Assembly (NCBI RefSeq): GCF_900111115.1
Contig: NZ_FOGD01000002.1
Span: forward strand, 124,001-188,000
Length of the DNA stretch: 64,000 bases
Direction of reading: 5' to 3'
Source of the DNA: Giesbergeria anulus
GTDB taxonomy: Bacteria > Pseudomonadota > Gammaproteobacteria > Burkholderiales > Burkholderiaceae_C
Positions 45,839 to 54,537 of this stretch are shown here, piece by piece. Below the pieces are notes generated by a model. That model worked only from the letters and a program-made list of their open reading frames with translations. It ran no database searches and was not told where the DNA came from. The translations under genes were made by a program, and so were the position numbers. The number at the start of each line of letters is the position of its first letter. The stretch's first letter is position 1.

Positions 45839-46303
45839 TTAGAGCAGTTCTGGCGACTGCACCGTGAGCAGCACGGTTTCGGTTTGCTCCAACTTTTGGC
45901 GCTGACGCAGCCACCAGACGGCACCCTTACGGATAGAGCATTCTCCAGCCTGTATGCCCAGCAACTGCGCTGCCACCTGCCCCAGCATGGGCTGGTGCCC
46001 CACCACCAGCACAGCCCCCTTGGCATTGGGCCAGCGTGCCAGTTCTAACAGTTCTTGCGGCGAGCCATCGGGCAGCAACTCAGCGCGCAACTTGTATTTG
46101 CGCTCCAAGGCGCGCACCGTTTGCTCAGTACGCACTGCCGGACTGGCTAGCACACGCAGGCCATCGGGCAGGTGCTTGTCCAGCCAAGCGCCCATGCGTG
46201 CTGCCTGTTTCTCGCCACGCGGCGTGAGCACGCGCTGCAAGTCATCTTGCCCCTCCGCCAAATCGAAGGCTTCGGCATGACGCCACAAAATCAAGTCCAT
46301 CAT
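45839..46303 (-). CDS. sixA: Phosphohistidine phosphatase SixA
   Basis: The 154-residue histidine phosphatase of the phosphoglycerate-mutase-like superfamily dephosphorylates phosphohistidine on proteins. The LILWRHAEA motif supplies the catalytic histidine, SPAVRTEQT the substrate-pocket arginine and VVGHQPML the second histidine. ATG 46303 overlaps the ppk1 TGA; ATG 46300 is equally possible. It is coupled to ppk1. Confidence 0.92.
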   Translation of the reverse strand: MMDLILWRHAEAFDLAEGQDDLQRVLTPRGEKQAARMGAWLDKHLPDGLRVLASPAVRTEQTVRALERKYKLRAELLPDGSPQELLELARWPNAKGAVLVVGHQPMLGQVAAQLLGIQAGECSIRKGAVWWLRQRQKLEQTETVLLTVQSPELL

Positions 46304-48417
46304 GTCAAGCCTTTGTTGTTGGTTAGACGGGCTGTATAACGCTGCATGAGAGCGTCTTGCGCCCCCGTGCCAGTACCGGCATTGCAGTCTGCTTGGCAGG
46401 TATTGGCATAGACGCCATCTGGTTGCAAAATCCACGCATCACGGTTATCGCACAGGTAGGCGACCAGACATTCGTCCAGAATACGCTGGCGCAGTTTGGG
46501 GTCGGTGACGGGCCACGCCACCTCTACCCGACGCATCATGTTGCGGTTCATCCAATCGGCGCTGGACAGGTACAGGTCTTCTTGCGTACCGGCACGGAAG
46601 TAGAACACCCGGCTGTGCTCTAAAAAGCGACCAATGATAGAACGCACCCGAACGTTATCGCTCACGCCCGGCACTTGGGCGGGCAAAATACAGGCACCGC
46701 GCACAATCAGGTCAATTTTGGCACCATGCTGACCCGCCTTGAGCAGCGCTCGCACCAGCACCTCATCGGTCAGGGAATTCATCTTGGCCACAATCCGGGC
46801 ATCTTTGCCTTCGGCTGCGGCACGCCCCACCTGCTCAATCTTTTCTATCATGCCCCGGTGCAAATGGAACGGTGCCACCAGCAAGCGGCTCATTTTGGGC
46901 AAACGGTTCTGGCTGGCCAAGTGGTTAAACACGTTGTCCATATCTGCCGTGGTGTCTTCGTCGGCGGTCAGATAGCTCAGGTCGGTATACAGGCGCGCTG
47001 TGCGCGGGTTGTAGTTGCCGGTGGACAAGTGACCATAGCGGCGCAACTGCCGCCCCTCGCGCCGGGTAATAAGCAACAACTTGGCATGGGTTTTTAACCC
47101 GACCACGCCATACACCACTTGTGCCCCTACCGATTCCAGCGCCTCGGCCCAGTTGATATTGGCTTCTTCGTCAAAACGGGCTTTTAGCTCGACCACCACC
47201 AACACTTCTTTGCCACGGCGCACGGCCTCGCGCAGCAGGTCGAGCATTTGTGGATCAGAGCCGGTGCGGTAGATGGTCTGCTTGATCGCCAGCACTTGCG
47301 GATCATTCACCGCTTCACGCAAAAAGGCCAGCACGCCATCAAAACTCTCAAAGGGCTGGTGGATCAGCACATCGCCTTTGTTACGCAATTGCGTCAGGAT
47401 GGAGCCGCTCTGCGGCATCTGGTGCGGCCAGCACGGCACTGAACGCGGAAAAACCAGTTCAGGCATATCGGCCAGATCAATCAACTGGCCCAAACGCACC
47501 AGATTGACTGGCCCATGCACCCGGTACAAGGCTTCGGTGGGCAAATTGAACTGAGCCAGCAGAAAATCAGCCAAAAACTCCGAGCAGCCTGCCGACACCT
47601 CTAGCCGCACCGCCTCACCATAGTGGCGCTGTTGCAAACCTTGGCGCAAAGCGGTGCGCAGGTTGCGCGCATCTTCTTCGTCCACCGCCAAATCAGAATG
47701 GCGCGTGACGCGAAACTGCGAAAACGCCGTGACTTCACGCTCTGGGAACAAATCGACCAGATGCGCGCGCACCACGCTAGACAAGCTGACGCACTGCACG
47801 CCCTTAGCCACGCTGGCGGGCATACGGATCAGGCGCGGCAGCACCCGTGGGATTTTGACAATGGCAATCTCATTCTCGCGGCCAAAGGCATCGCCACCTT
47901 TGAGGCGCACAATAAAATTGAGCGATTTATTAGCCACCTGCGGAAAAGGATGCGCCGGGTCTAGGCCAATAGGAATCAGCAGCGGGCGCACCTCGCGCTG
48001 AAAATACTCGCGCACCCACTGGCGCTGCGCTGCATTGCGCTCGCCATGCGGAATGATACGGATGCCGTGGTCAACCAACGCGGGCACCAGCTCATCGTTG
48101 TAGAGTGCATATTGCCGCTCCACCAAATCGTGTGCCTTGGCCGCCAGCGCCTTAAAAGAAGCTTGGGTATAAACCCCTTTGGTGTCACCAGTGCGGGCAG
48201 CGGCCAGATGGGGGGCGGCACGTACCTCAAAAAACTCGTCGAGATTAGACGAGACGATGGTGAGGTAGCGCACCCGCTCTAGCAAGGGCACATCAGGGCG
48301 CACCGCCCAGTCAAACACGCGCTCGTTAAAGGCCATGATGCTGTGATCACGATCGAGCAAAGTAGCAGGATGCAAGGCAGGTGGTTGGGCAGCAGCGCTG
48401 ACAGGATGCGACGCCAT
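46300..48417 (-). CDS. ppk1: Polyphosphate kinase Ppk1
   Basis: This enzyme of about 705 residues builds polyphosphate from ATP. The family start LLDRDHSIMAFNERVFDWA, the autophosphorylated histidine in YGHLSTGNYNPRTARLYTD and the second histidine in IGRFLEHSRVFYF are all present. The start is uncertain: ATG 48417 gives usual length, while ATG 48447, 48507 and 48519 are also in frame. The longer forms would cross Pho-box-like repeats at 48474-48511, so the shorter start is favoured. It is coupled to sixA. Confidence 0.93.
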   Translation of the reverse strand: MASHPVSAAAQPPALHPATLLDRDHSIMAFNERVFDWAVRPDVPLLERVRYLTIVSSNLDEFFEVRAAPHLAAARTGDTKGVYTQASFKALAAKAHDLVERQYALYNDELVPALVDHGIRIIPHGERNAAQRQWVREYFQREVRPLLIPIGLDPAHPFPQVANKSLNFIVRLKGGDAFGRENEIAIVKIPRVLPRLIRMPASVAKGVQCVSLSSVVRAHLVDLFPEREVTAFSQFRVTRHSDLAVDEEDARNLRTALRQGLQQRHYGEAVRLEVSAGCSEFLADFLLAQFNLPTEALYRVHGPVNLVRLGQLIDLADMPELVFPRSVPCWPHQMPQSGSILTQLRNKGDVLIHQPFESFDGVLAFLREAVNDPQVLAIKQTIYRTGSDPQMLDLLREAVRRGKEVLVVVELKARFDEEANINWAEALESVGAQVVYGVVGLKTHAKLLLITRREGRQLRRYGHLSTGNYNPRTARLYTDLSYLTADEDTTADMDNVFNHLASQNRLPKMSRLLVAPFHLHRGMIEKIEQVGRAAAEGKDARIVAKMNSLTDEVLVRALLKAGQHGAKIDLIVRGACILPAQVPGVSDNVRVRSIIGRFLEHSRVFYFRAGTQEDLYLSSADWMNRNMMRRVEVAWPVTDPKLRQRILDECLVAYLCDNRDAWILQPDGVYANTCQADCNAGTGTGAQDALMQRYTARLTNNKGLT

Positions 48418-48787
48418 CACGACGGGATCCGCAGAAAGAGGTGGCATGGCACAGGCAGAATTCAAGACTAATTGTGACAGTATTGGTGCAGGGTGTGTCA
48501 GTTTCATGACGCCCATCATGATAGGACAGAGAAACAAGGGCAAGTGCCTATCTTTGCTGCACAACTGGGCATTTGTCCAAAGCAGAGCGAAACTTGCACA
48601 ATCTGATCAAAGCATTACGGTGTGTTACGGCACTGCCATTTTTTCTGCTCTTCGCCACTGTGTACGGCTTGTACGGCTTGTACGGCTTTTTTGGTTTTTG
48701 CCTGCATCGCTGTGTGCTTTACTGTCTGGGTTTGACTGCTAGAGCAGCACAGCCAAGCCCAGCAGCGCACGCAGGCTTCTAGGGTGG
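48418..48787. other. Gap upstream of ppk1 with Pho-box-like repeats
   Basis: This stretch has no convincing gene. Close to ppk1, minus-strand heptamers CTGTCAC (48474-48480), CTGCACC, CTGACAC and CGTCATG recur every 10-11 bases, as in a degenerate Pho-box array. Further away there is a tandem repeat at 48661. The remainder, including a 69-residue hydrophobic frame at 48573, shows no recognisable protein. Confidence 0.4.
48661..48687. repeat. Three tandem 9-bp repeats
   Basis: TGTACGGCT is repeated three times without mismatch and followed by a T run. It lies in the noncoding stretch between ppk1 and the EAL remnant. Confidence 0.8.
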
Positions 48788-49015
48788 CGAATGACAATGA
48801 ACATGCCCTCGCCAAACGACACTTTTGGGGTTTTACCACCGTCACCATCCGCATAGCCCAAGCCTTGGATATACGCACCACCGCCAAGGGGGGTAGAAAC
48901 CCAAGCCTAACGCGCCTTTTTATTGGCGCAGGGCTACAACGAGGGCCAAGGCTATCTGCTCAGCAGCCCCTTGGCCACAGCAGCCTTTGAAGCACTGCTG
49001 TCCACAGCCGGCTGA
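48788..49015 (+). pseudogene. C-terminal remnant of an EAL-domain protein
   Basis: Read with one frame change near 48888, the translation gives VTIRIAQALDIRTTAKG, then VETQA, a stop, and RAFLLAQGYNEGQGYLLSS with PLATAAFEALL. This follows the end of cyclic-di-GMP phosphodiesterase EAL domains (usual AEGVETQAQ...G...QGYLFS.PL). At least three lesions are seen: the catalytic-region Glu codon changed to AAG, one extra G in the GGGGGG run, and CAA changed to TAA. Nothing recognisable remains upstream. Confidence 0.75.
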
Positions 49016-49193
49016 TCGCTTTACTTTCCGCCACAATTGGGCGACGATCAGGCATCCAGTGCGCCTGACGTACCGGCACAATACGGAAAGCGTAAATTAT
49101 TACCAAATACCCCCATCAGACAGCCCGCTGATCCGGTCTCCCTTTACCCGGCAAAGAGCCCTGATGGGCGGGACATTTTCAGGAGAGAGAACT

Positions 49194-49520
49194 ATGGCTA
49201 CCATCGCCGTCACCCCCACTGCCATTGCCCCCCAGGCCCAAGCCCAAATAGCTCGTCGCGAAGCCCAACAGGCCGAGCAAGATGCCAAAACACTGCAATC
49301 CAAGGCTCAAGATGCCCAGCGCACCGCCAATATGGAACAAACGCGTGCAGATCAAATTAACCAGCAGGCCGAGGACGCGGGCCAGCGTTCCGATGCAGCC
49401 AACAGCAATGCCACAGCCGCCGAGGCCAATGCCCGACGCAGCACGCCTGCGGCGGCCTCACGCATCAATGTGAATGGCACCGGGCAAATCACCGGCGTCT
49501 GGGTAGATACCAAGGCCTAA
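49194..49520 (+). CDS. Small alanine/glutamine-rich helical protein
   Basis: The 108-residue protein has no signal peptide. Residues 12-85 are a nearly uninterrupted Ala/Gln/Glu-rich helix (ARREAQQAEQDAKTLQSKAQ), probably a coiled coil, and the end is a short beta-like motif (INVNGTGQITGVWVDTKA). AGGAGAGA stands seven bases before ATG 49194, a strong ribosome site. I do not recognise the family. It is convergent with glmM. Confidence 0.65.
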   Translation: MATIAVTPTAIAPQAQAQIARREAQQAEQDAKTLQSKAQDAQRTANMEQTRADQINQQAEDAGQRSDAANSNATAAEANARRSTPAAASRINVNGTGQITGVWVDTKA

Positions 49521-49537
49521 ACCGCATCACCCACGAA

Positions 49538-50872
49538 TTAGCCCATGCGTGCTGCTTGGCTCAACCGTTCGGCACAGCGGCTGGCCACGGCTTGGTCGGC
49601 GGCCTCCACCATGATACGCAACACCGGCTCGGTGCCGCTGGGGCGGATCAACACGCGCCCAGATGCGCCCAATTCTGCCTCAACGGCTTGGGCCTCTTGC
49701 ACCAAGCGGGTGTTGGCGCGCCAATCTTGTCCCAAAGGCACACGCACATTGAGCAGCACCTGCGGAAACAGCGTCAGCCCCGCCAACAATTGAGCCATGG
49801 TTTGCTCACTGCGTGCGCAGTATTGCAATACCTGCAAGGCACTGACCAAGCCGTCGCCGGTAGTTTGGCGGTCTAACGCCAACAAGTGGCCTGAACTCTC
49901 ACCGCCCAACACCCAGCCGTGGCGAGCCAACGCTTCGAGCACATAACGGTCGCCCACCTTGGTGCGTTCCAACTTCACACCCCGTGCGCGCAGGGCCAAC
50001 TCTACGGCCATATTGGTCATGAGGGTGCCCACCACACCGGGCACATCCTCATCACGGCCCATGCGGTCAATAGCCATCAGGTAGAGCAGTTCATCACCGT
50101 TGTACAGGCGGCCTTGGGCATCCACCATTTGCAAGCGGTCGGCATCACCATCCAAGGCAATGCCGTAGTCGGCCCGGTTGGCACGCACTGCCCGCACCAA
50201 GGCATCAGGGTGGGTGGCACCCACTTCGTGGTTGATGTTTAGGCCATCCGGTGCGCAACCAATGGCAATGACTTCAGCACCCAGCTCATGAAACACCTTG
50301 GGAGCGATATGGTAGGCAGCACCGTGGGCACCATCGACCACGATTTTCAGCCCCTTGAGGGTCAGATCGTGCGGAAAAGTGCTTTTGCAAAATTCAATGT
50401 AACGCCCAGCCGCATCGTCTAGGCGGCGGGTTTTACCCAGTGAGGCCGAATCGGCCCACACCGGCGGCTGCTGCAAGGCAGCCTCCACTTCCAACTCCCA
50501 AGCGTCGGGCAGTTTGCTGCCTTGGGCGCTGAAAAACTTGATGCCATTGTCATGGTAGGGATTGTGGCTGGCACTGATAACCACGCCCAAACTAGCCCGC
50601 TGCGCACGGGTGAGGTAGGCCACCCCTGGTGTAGGCAACGGCCCCAGCAACACCACATCCACCCCAGCAGAATTAAAGCCCGATTCCAGTGCGCTCTCTA
50701 GCATGTAACCAGAAATGCGCGTATCTTTGCCAATCAGCACCGTGGGGCGCTCTTGTGTGCGCTTGAGCACCCGGCCCACCGCATGGGCCAATTGGAGAAC
50801 AAAATCAGGGGTAATGGGATGCTGGCCTACCGTGCCCCGAATGCCATCGGTGCCGAAATATTGACGTGTCAT
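49538..50872 (-). CDS. glmM: Phosphoglucosamine mutase GlmM
   Basis: The 444-residue enzyme converts glucosamine-6-phosphate to glucosamine-1-phosphate for peptidoglycan and LPS. It starts [13 protein letters not shown], has the phosphoserine loop [14 protein letters not shown], the metal loop DGDADR and the phosphate-binding end [17 protein letters not shown] 50872 fits the family; ten further codons upstream are not conserved. Confidence 0.97.
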   Translation of the reverse strand: MTRQYFGTDGIRGTVGQHPITPDFVLQLAHAVGRVLKRTQERPTVLIGKDTRISGYMLESALESGFNSAGVDVVLLGPLPTPGVAYLTRAQRASLGVVISASHNPYHDNGIKFFSAQGSKLPDAWELEVEAALQQPPVWADSASLGKTRRLDDAAGRYIEFCKSTFPHDLTLKGLKIVVDGAHGAAYHIAPKVFHELGAEVIAIGCAPDGLNINHEVGATHPDALVRAVRANRADYGIALDGDADRLQMVDAQGRLYNGDELLYLMAIDRMGRDEDVPGVVGTLMTNMAVELALRARGVKLERTKVGDRYVLEALARHGWVLGGESSGHLLALDRQTTGDGLVSALQVLQYCARSEQTMAQLLAGLTLFPQVLLNVRVPLGQDWRANTRLVQEAQAVEAELGASGRVLIRPSGTEPVLRIMVEAADQAVASRCAERLSQAARMG

Positions 50873-50930
50873 GCGATACTGCCTAGTGAGAGAGCTGCAC
50901 ACGCAGCCGGATAAACATGCGCCAAAGCGA

Positions 50931-50962
50931 AAAGCCCTGTTATCGTTTGATAACAGGGCTTT
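50931..50962 (-). terminator. Terminator after tRNA-Lys
   Basis: A perfect 14-bp stem (AAAGCCCTGTTATC/GATAACAGGGCTTT) with a four-base loop lies eight bases beyond the tRNA 3' end on the minus strand. The 3' arm ends in TTTT on that strand. Confidence 0.75.
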
Positions 50963-50970
50963 GCTGTGAG

Positions 50971-51046
50971 TGGTGGGTCCTGAGTGGCTCGAACACTCGA
51001 CCTACGGATTAAGAGTCCGCTGCTCTACCAACTGAGCTAAGAACCC
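50971..51046 (-). tRNA. tRNA-Lys (CTT)
   Basis: On the minus strand a 76-base cloverleaf is complete: acceptor GGGTTCT/AGGACCC, D arm starting GCTC, anticodon stem GCGGA/TCCGT with loop CTCTTAA (anticodon CTT), T arm GAGTG-TTCGAGC-CACTC, and encoded CCA. Confidence 0.95.
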
Positions 51047-51137
51047 ACTATATAAATTGTGTCGCTTGCTGCGAAGAACTCAATTATGCACTATTTTTGC
51101 GGCACTTGGCAAAGATATCTAAAAAAATGGGAGCCGC

Positions 51138-52031
51138 TTAGGCCATACCATTGCGCTGGGCCAGCTCTAAGAACAATGCACTTTGGTCTAGATCGGCCCA
51201 GCCATGGTCTGCGGCCTGAGCGTATAGCCCAGTCAGTAGGCCGGTGACTGGGGCCTCAAAGCCCAGCTCTTGGGCGGTAGCGATGGCATTACGCATATCC
51301 TTAAGCTGCACACTGACCCGCCCCCGTGGCGCAAAGTCTTGCTCTACCATGCGCTGACCATGCAATTGGAGAATGCGGCTATCGGCAAAGCCACCGCTGA
51401 TGGCCTCGCGCACTTTGGCCATGTCGGCCCCACCCTTGGCGGCCAACAACAATGCCTCGGCCACAGCCCCAATGGTGATGCCGACAATCATTTGGTTGGC
51501 TAGCTTGGTCAGTTGCCCCGTGCCATGCGGGCCGACATGGGTGGCTCGCCCCAGTGGTGCAAACACCGGCTGGGCACGGGCAAAATCTGCCGCCTCGCCC
51601 CCCACCATGATCGCCAAGGTACCTGCTTGAGCCCCCACCGTGCCGCCAGAGACAGGCGCATCCAGACAGCCCACGCCTTGCGCTTGCAAACGGGCGGCAT
51701 GGTCACGCGCCTCACGGGGTTGGATAGATGCCATATCCACCCACAGGCTGCCCGGACGCATGGCAGCTGCCACCCCTTGCTGGAACAACACATCGGCCAC
51801 CACTGGGCCGTTTTCTAACAGACTGAGCACGATATCTGCCGCGTGCACGGCATCGGCAGCATGTTCATGCACCACAGCACCCGCAGCAGCCAGCGGCTCG
51901 GCTTTGGCACGGGTGCGGTTCCAGACCTGCACGCGGTGCCCAGCAGCACACAAACGCCGGGCGATGGGCAGGCCCATCATGCCAATGCCCAGCACAGCCA
52001 GCGACAGGGGAGGTGCCTCATTGATTTGCAT
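51138..52031 (-). CDS. Beta-hydroxyacid dehydrogenase (HIBADH/GarR family)
   Basis: This 297-residue NAD(P)-dependent oxidoreductase has the dinucleotide motif LAVLGIGMMGLPIARRL, the substrate loop DAPVSGGTVGAQAGTLAIMVGG and the catalytic lysine in GQLTKLANQM. It could be 3-hydroxyisobutyrate dehydrogenase, tartronate semialdehyde reductase or a succinic-semialdehyde reductase type; the sequence does not decide. ATG 52031 is chosen because the frame upstream is Cys/Trp rich and unlike the family. Confidence 0.88.
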   Translation of the reverse strand: MQINEAPPLSLAVLGIGMMGLPIARRLCAAGHRVQVWNRTRAKAEPLAAAGAVVHEHAADAVHAADIVLSLLENGPVVADVLFQQGVAAAMRPGSLWVDMASIQPREARDHAARLQAQGVGCLDAPVSGGTVGAQAGTLAIMVGGEAADFARAQPVFAPLGRATHVGPHGTGQLTKLANQMIVGITIGAVAEALLLAAKGGADMAKVREAISGGFADSRILQLHGQRMVEQDFAPRGRVSVQLKDMRNAIATAQELGFEAPVTGLLTGLYAQAADHGWADLDQSALFLELAQRNGMA

Positions 52032-52131
52032 TTGATTGAACCCTTGACCACAATTGAACCAGCATGCGATCATACAACAGTCAATTAACTAAAGATGGCG
52101 TTTCTTCTTTCATCAATTTATCTACTAAGCT

Positions 52132-54315
52132 ATGCGCGATTCTTTAAAAGAAAGAAATATTTTTCTTATCGAAAAATTATGCAAAGAAATTAAAAAATTT
52201 GTTAAGCAAGAAAAATGGAGCAATGTCGAGATTAGCTGCAAATCATTACTGCAATTAAATGAAAATCATTGCATAGCACACGAAAATTTACCGCTCGCTC
52301 TTGCCAACCAAGGAAAAAAGAAAGAAGCAAAAATAACATACGAAGAAGCACTTAAAATTTATCCAAATTTCGGAAACATCATTACCAATTATTCTATTTG
52401 CTTAGGTGATCTTGGTCTATTTGAAGCATCAGCCATACAAGCAGAAAAGGCTGCCGTCCAAGACCCAAACAATCTGCTTTATCAGATCAACTGGATGGCT
52501 GCATCTATCAAAAATAAAAAATATGGAACTGCAATCAAGATAGGAGAAGAAATAGCCAAGCTACCTGACATCAGACCAGAAATAAAAAATATCATACTGA
52601 ACAACCTAGCCAACGCTTATCGAATCACTGGAAAATTAAAAGAAGCAGTAGCTATTTTTCAGCAGGCAATATATCTTGCACCAGAGCTATTAGACACCCA
52701 CACCAATTTACTCCTTACCATGCACTCGGAGCCAACGGTAAGTGACATGGACATCTTCGACGCCGCAAGAAACTACTCTCAGCAAGCAGAAAAAATAGCA
52801 GCACAAACACCACCACTGCCCACCCCAAAAGACAAAAATCCACACAAGATACTGCGCATCGGCTTTATATCCCCTGACTTCAGAAAACATCCCGTCCTTT
52901 ATTTTATTGAAGGCCTACTCGCCCAATTAGACCGCAATAGATTTTATGTGGAATGCTTCTCCTTGAGCCACCAAGAAGACGAGGCAACAGAGCGCATTAT
53001 CAGTTACAGTGACAAATTCTTCTTGATTGCAGGATGGAAAAATTTAGATCAGGTAAATTTCATTCGGAATCGCAATATTGATATTATGATTGATTTAGCA
53101 GGCCATACTGCTGACAGTGGATTGGCTATTTTGGCACACCGCTGTGCTCCAGTTCAGGTGACTTGGCTTGGGTTTCCTGGAACCAGCGGACTCCGTACCA
53201 TCGATTGGCGAATCACAGATCGAGTAGCCTCGCCTGCGTCTGATGACAATTTTTATACAGAACGTTTAATTCGGTTACCCAAGATTTTTTGTGCTTATCG
53301 ACCATTGGCGCGCTGTATCCCATTACGCTACACTGAACCATACCAAGTCAGAGAATCACCTGCCCTCCATAAAGGCTATATCACTTTTGGCTGTTGCAAT
53401 AGCCCTGCTAAATTTTCTGATGATATTTTAAACCTCTGGAGCAAAATTCTTCTAGAACTTCCTACATCACGCCTACTAATTGAGGCATCAGGAATATCTG
53501 AGGATGAGCCAAAAAATCAACTAATGAGTCGTTTAACTGGCTGCGGAATCCCAGAATCACGCATCATTCTTATCCACAGAAATCCTGATAATCAATACCT
53601 CACCTACCACGATATCGACATTGCGCTCGATACTTATCCACTCACGGGCGGCACCACTACGTTCGATACCCTGTGGATGGGTGTGCCACTCGTCTCCTTG
53701 GCAGGCTCTGGATTTAGATCCAGAATGTCTACATCTATTATTAGCGCCCTTGGATACCCACAATGGATTGCCCAAAACCCTGATGAATATGTACAGATTG
53801 CCAAAAACTTGAGTCAGAACCTATCACACCTGAACAGCACACGACTACAACTACGGCAACGTATGCAAAATAGTCCGCTGATGGATGAGCTTGGATTTTC
53901 ACGTATTTTTGGTCGAATGCTGCGAGACTTGTGGTGGCACTGGCTGACAGACCACGAACACCCTGCCAATCCTCATATCCGAACACATGAAAGAGTCACT
54001 CTGTACCAACAGCAGTTTGCAAACTGGCGTCAGAGCGAGCCACTAAGTCAATCCTCAATCCGTGTCTGCCTCTCTGCGGGAAAGGCTATTACATTAGAGC
54101 AAGCATATGCACATCTACATGTGCTACTAGAGCGTGCGCAACAATCGCTGAATATGCCAGAAGCATGCAATACGCTGGAAAGATGGGCATGGACTATCCT
54201 GGCAGCACGCCCCGATGACAGACGGGCAGTACTGGCATTAGCCCACTGTGCACAAGCGCGAGGACAGCAAAGCACGGCAGAGACGCACCGAATGCTAGCC
54301 GATTCATTCACCTAA
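52132..54315 (+). CDS. TPR protein with O-GlcNAc-transferase (SPINDLY/GT41) domain
   Basis: The 727-residue protein has TPR-like helical repeats (about residues 15-210), then a GT41 catalytic region: ILRIGFISPDFRKHPVLYF, VTWLGFPGTSGL, FGCCNSPAKFS and the donor-site segment LDTYPLTGGTTTFDTLWMGV. Such enzymes move a sugar from a nucleotide donor onto Ser/Thr of proteins. The sequence is clearly AT rich, especially the first 1.5 kb, against GC-rich neighbours, and uses many A/T-ending codons, which suggests horizontal transfer. No adjacent adhesin, flagellin or pilin gene gives the substrate. Confidence 0.88.
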   Translation: MRDSLKERNIFLIEKLCKEIKKFVKQEKWSNVEISCKSLLQLNENHCIAHENLPLALANQGKKKEAKITYEEALKIYPNFGNIITNYSICLGDLGLFEASAIQAEKAAVQDPNNLLYQINWMAASIKNKKYGTAIKIGEEIAKLPDIRPEIKNIILNNLANAYRITGKLKEAVAIFQQAIYLAPELLDTHTNLLLTMHSEPTVSDMDIFDAARNYSQQAEKIAAQTPPLPTPKDKNPHKILRIGFISPDFRKHPVLYFIEGLLAQLDRNRFYVECFSLSHQEDEATERIISYSDKFFLIAGWKNLDQVNFIRNRNIDIMIDLAGHTADSGLAILAHRCAPVQVTWLGFPGTSGLRTIDWRITDRVASPASDDNFYTERLIRLPKIFCAYRPLARCIPLRYTEPYQVRESPALHKGYITFGCCNSPAKFSDDILNLWSKILLELPTSRLLIEASGISEDEPKNQLMSRLTGCGIPESRIILIHRNPDNQYLTYHDIDIALDTYPLTGGTTTFDTLWMGVPLVSLAGSGFRSRMSTSIISALGYPQWIAQNPDEYVQIAKNLSQNLSHLNSTRLQLRQRMQNSPLMDELGFSRIFGRMLRDLWWHWLTDHEHPANPHIRTHERVTLYQQQFANWRQSEPLSQSSIRVCLSAGKAITLEQAYAHLHVLLERAQQSLNMPEACNTLERWAWTILAARPDDRRAVLALAHCAQARGQQSTAETHRMLADSFT

Positions 54316-54488
54316 ACACCACATTCAAAACGCCACATTAATTACATAGTAGCTATTTAGTACCGCAAAGCAACCAGACCACATTGCACACCTGCTAGGA
54401 GCTAGAGGACCAACATCAGGGTAAACCCCAATGTGGAACCCCACACTTGGCTAAATAGTGCCTCCCCCCTATCGTCACGGGTATCGGC

Positions 54489-54508
54489 CAGCGCTGCTAC
54501 CAGCGCTG
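54489..54508 (+). promoter_or_regulatory. Hairpin in the dctA leader
   Basis: CAGCGCTG-CTAC-CAGCGCTG can fold as an eight-pair stem with a four-base loop, 30 bases before the dctA ATG. Each arm is also a palindrome. It could be an mRNA structure or a regulator site. Confidence 0.4.
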
Positions 54509-54537
54509 TTTCCACTCACTTTTAGCAGGGGACACCC

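Noticed and set aside
48573-48782. 69-residue hydrophobic frame
   Set aside because: It is made up largely of the tandem 9-bp repeat (YGLYGLYGFFGF) with no ribosome site or recognisable family.
54456-54472. Sigma-54-like sequence TTGGCTAAATAGTGC before dctA
   Set aside because: GG and GC are 11 rather than 12 bases apart, which sigma-54 promoters do not tolerate well, and the local regulator is of FixJ type.
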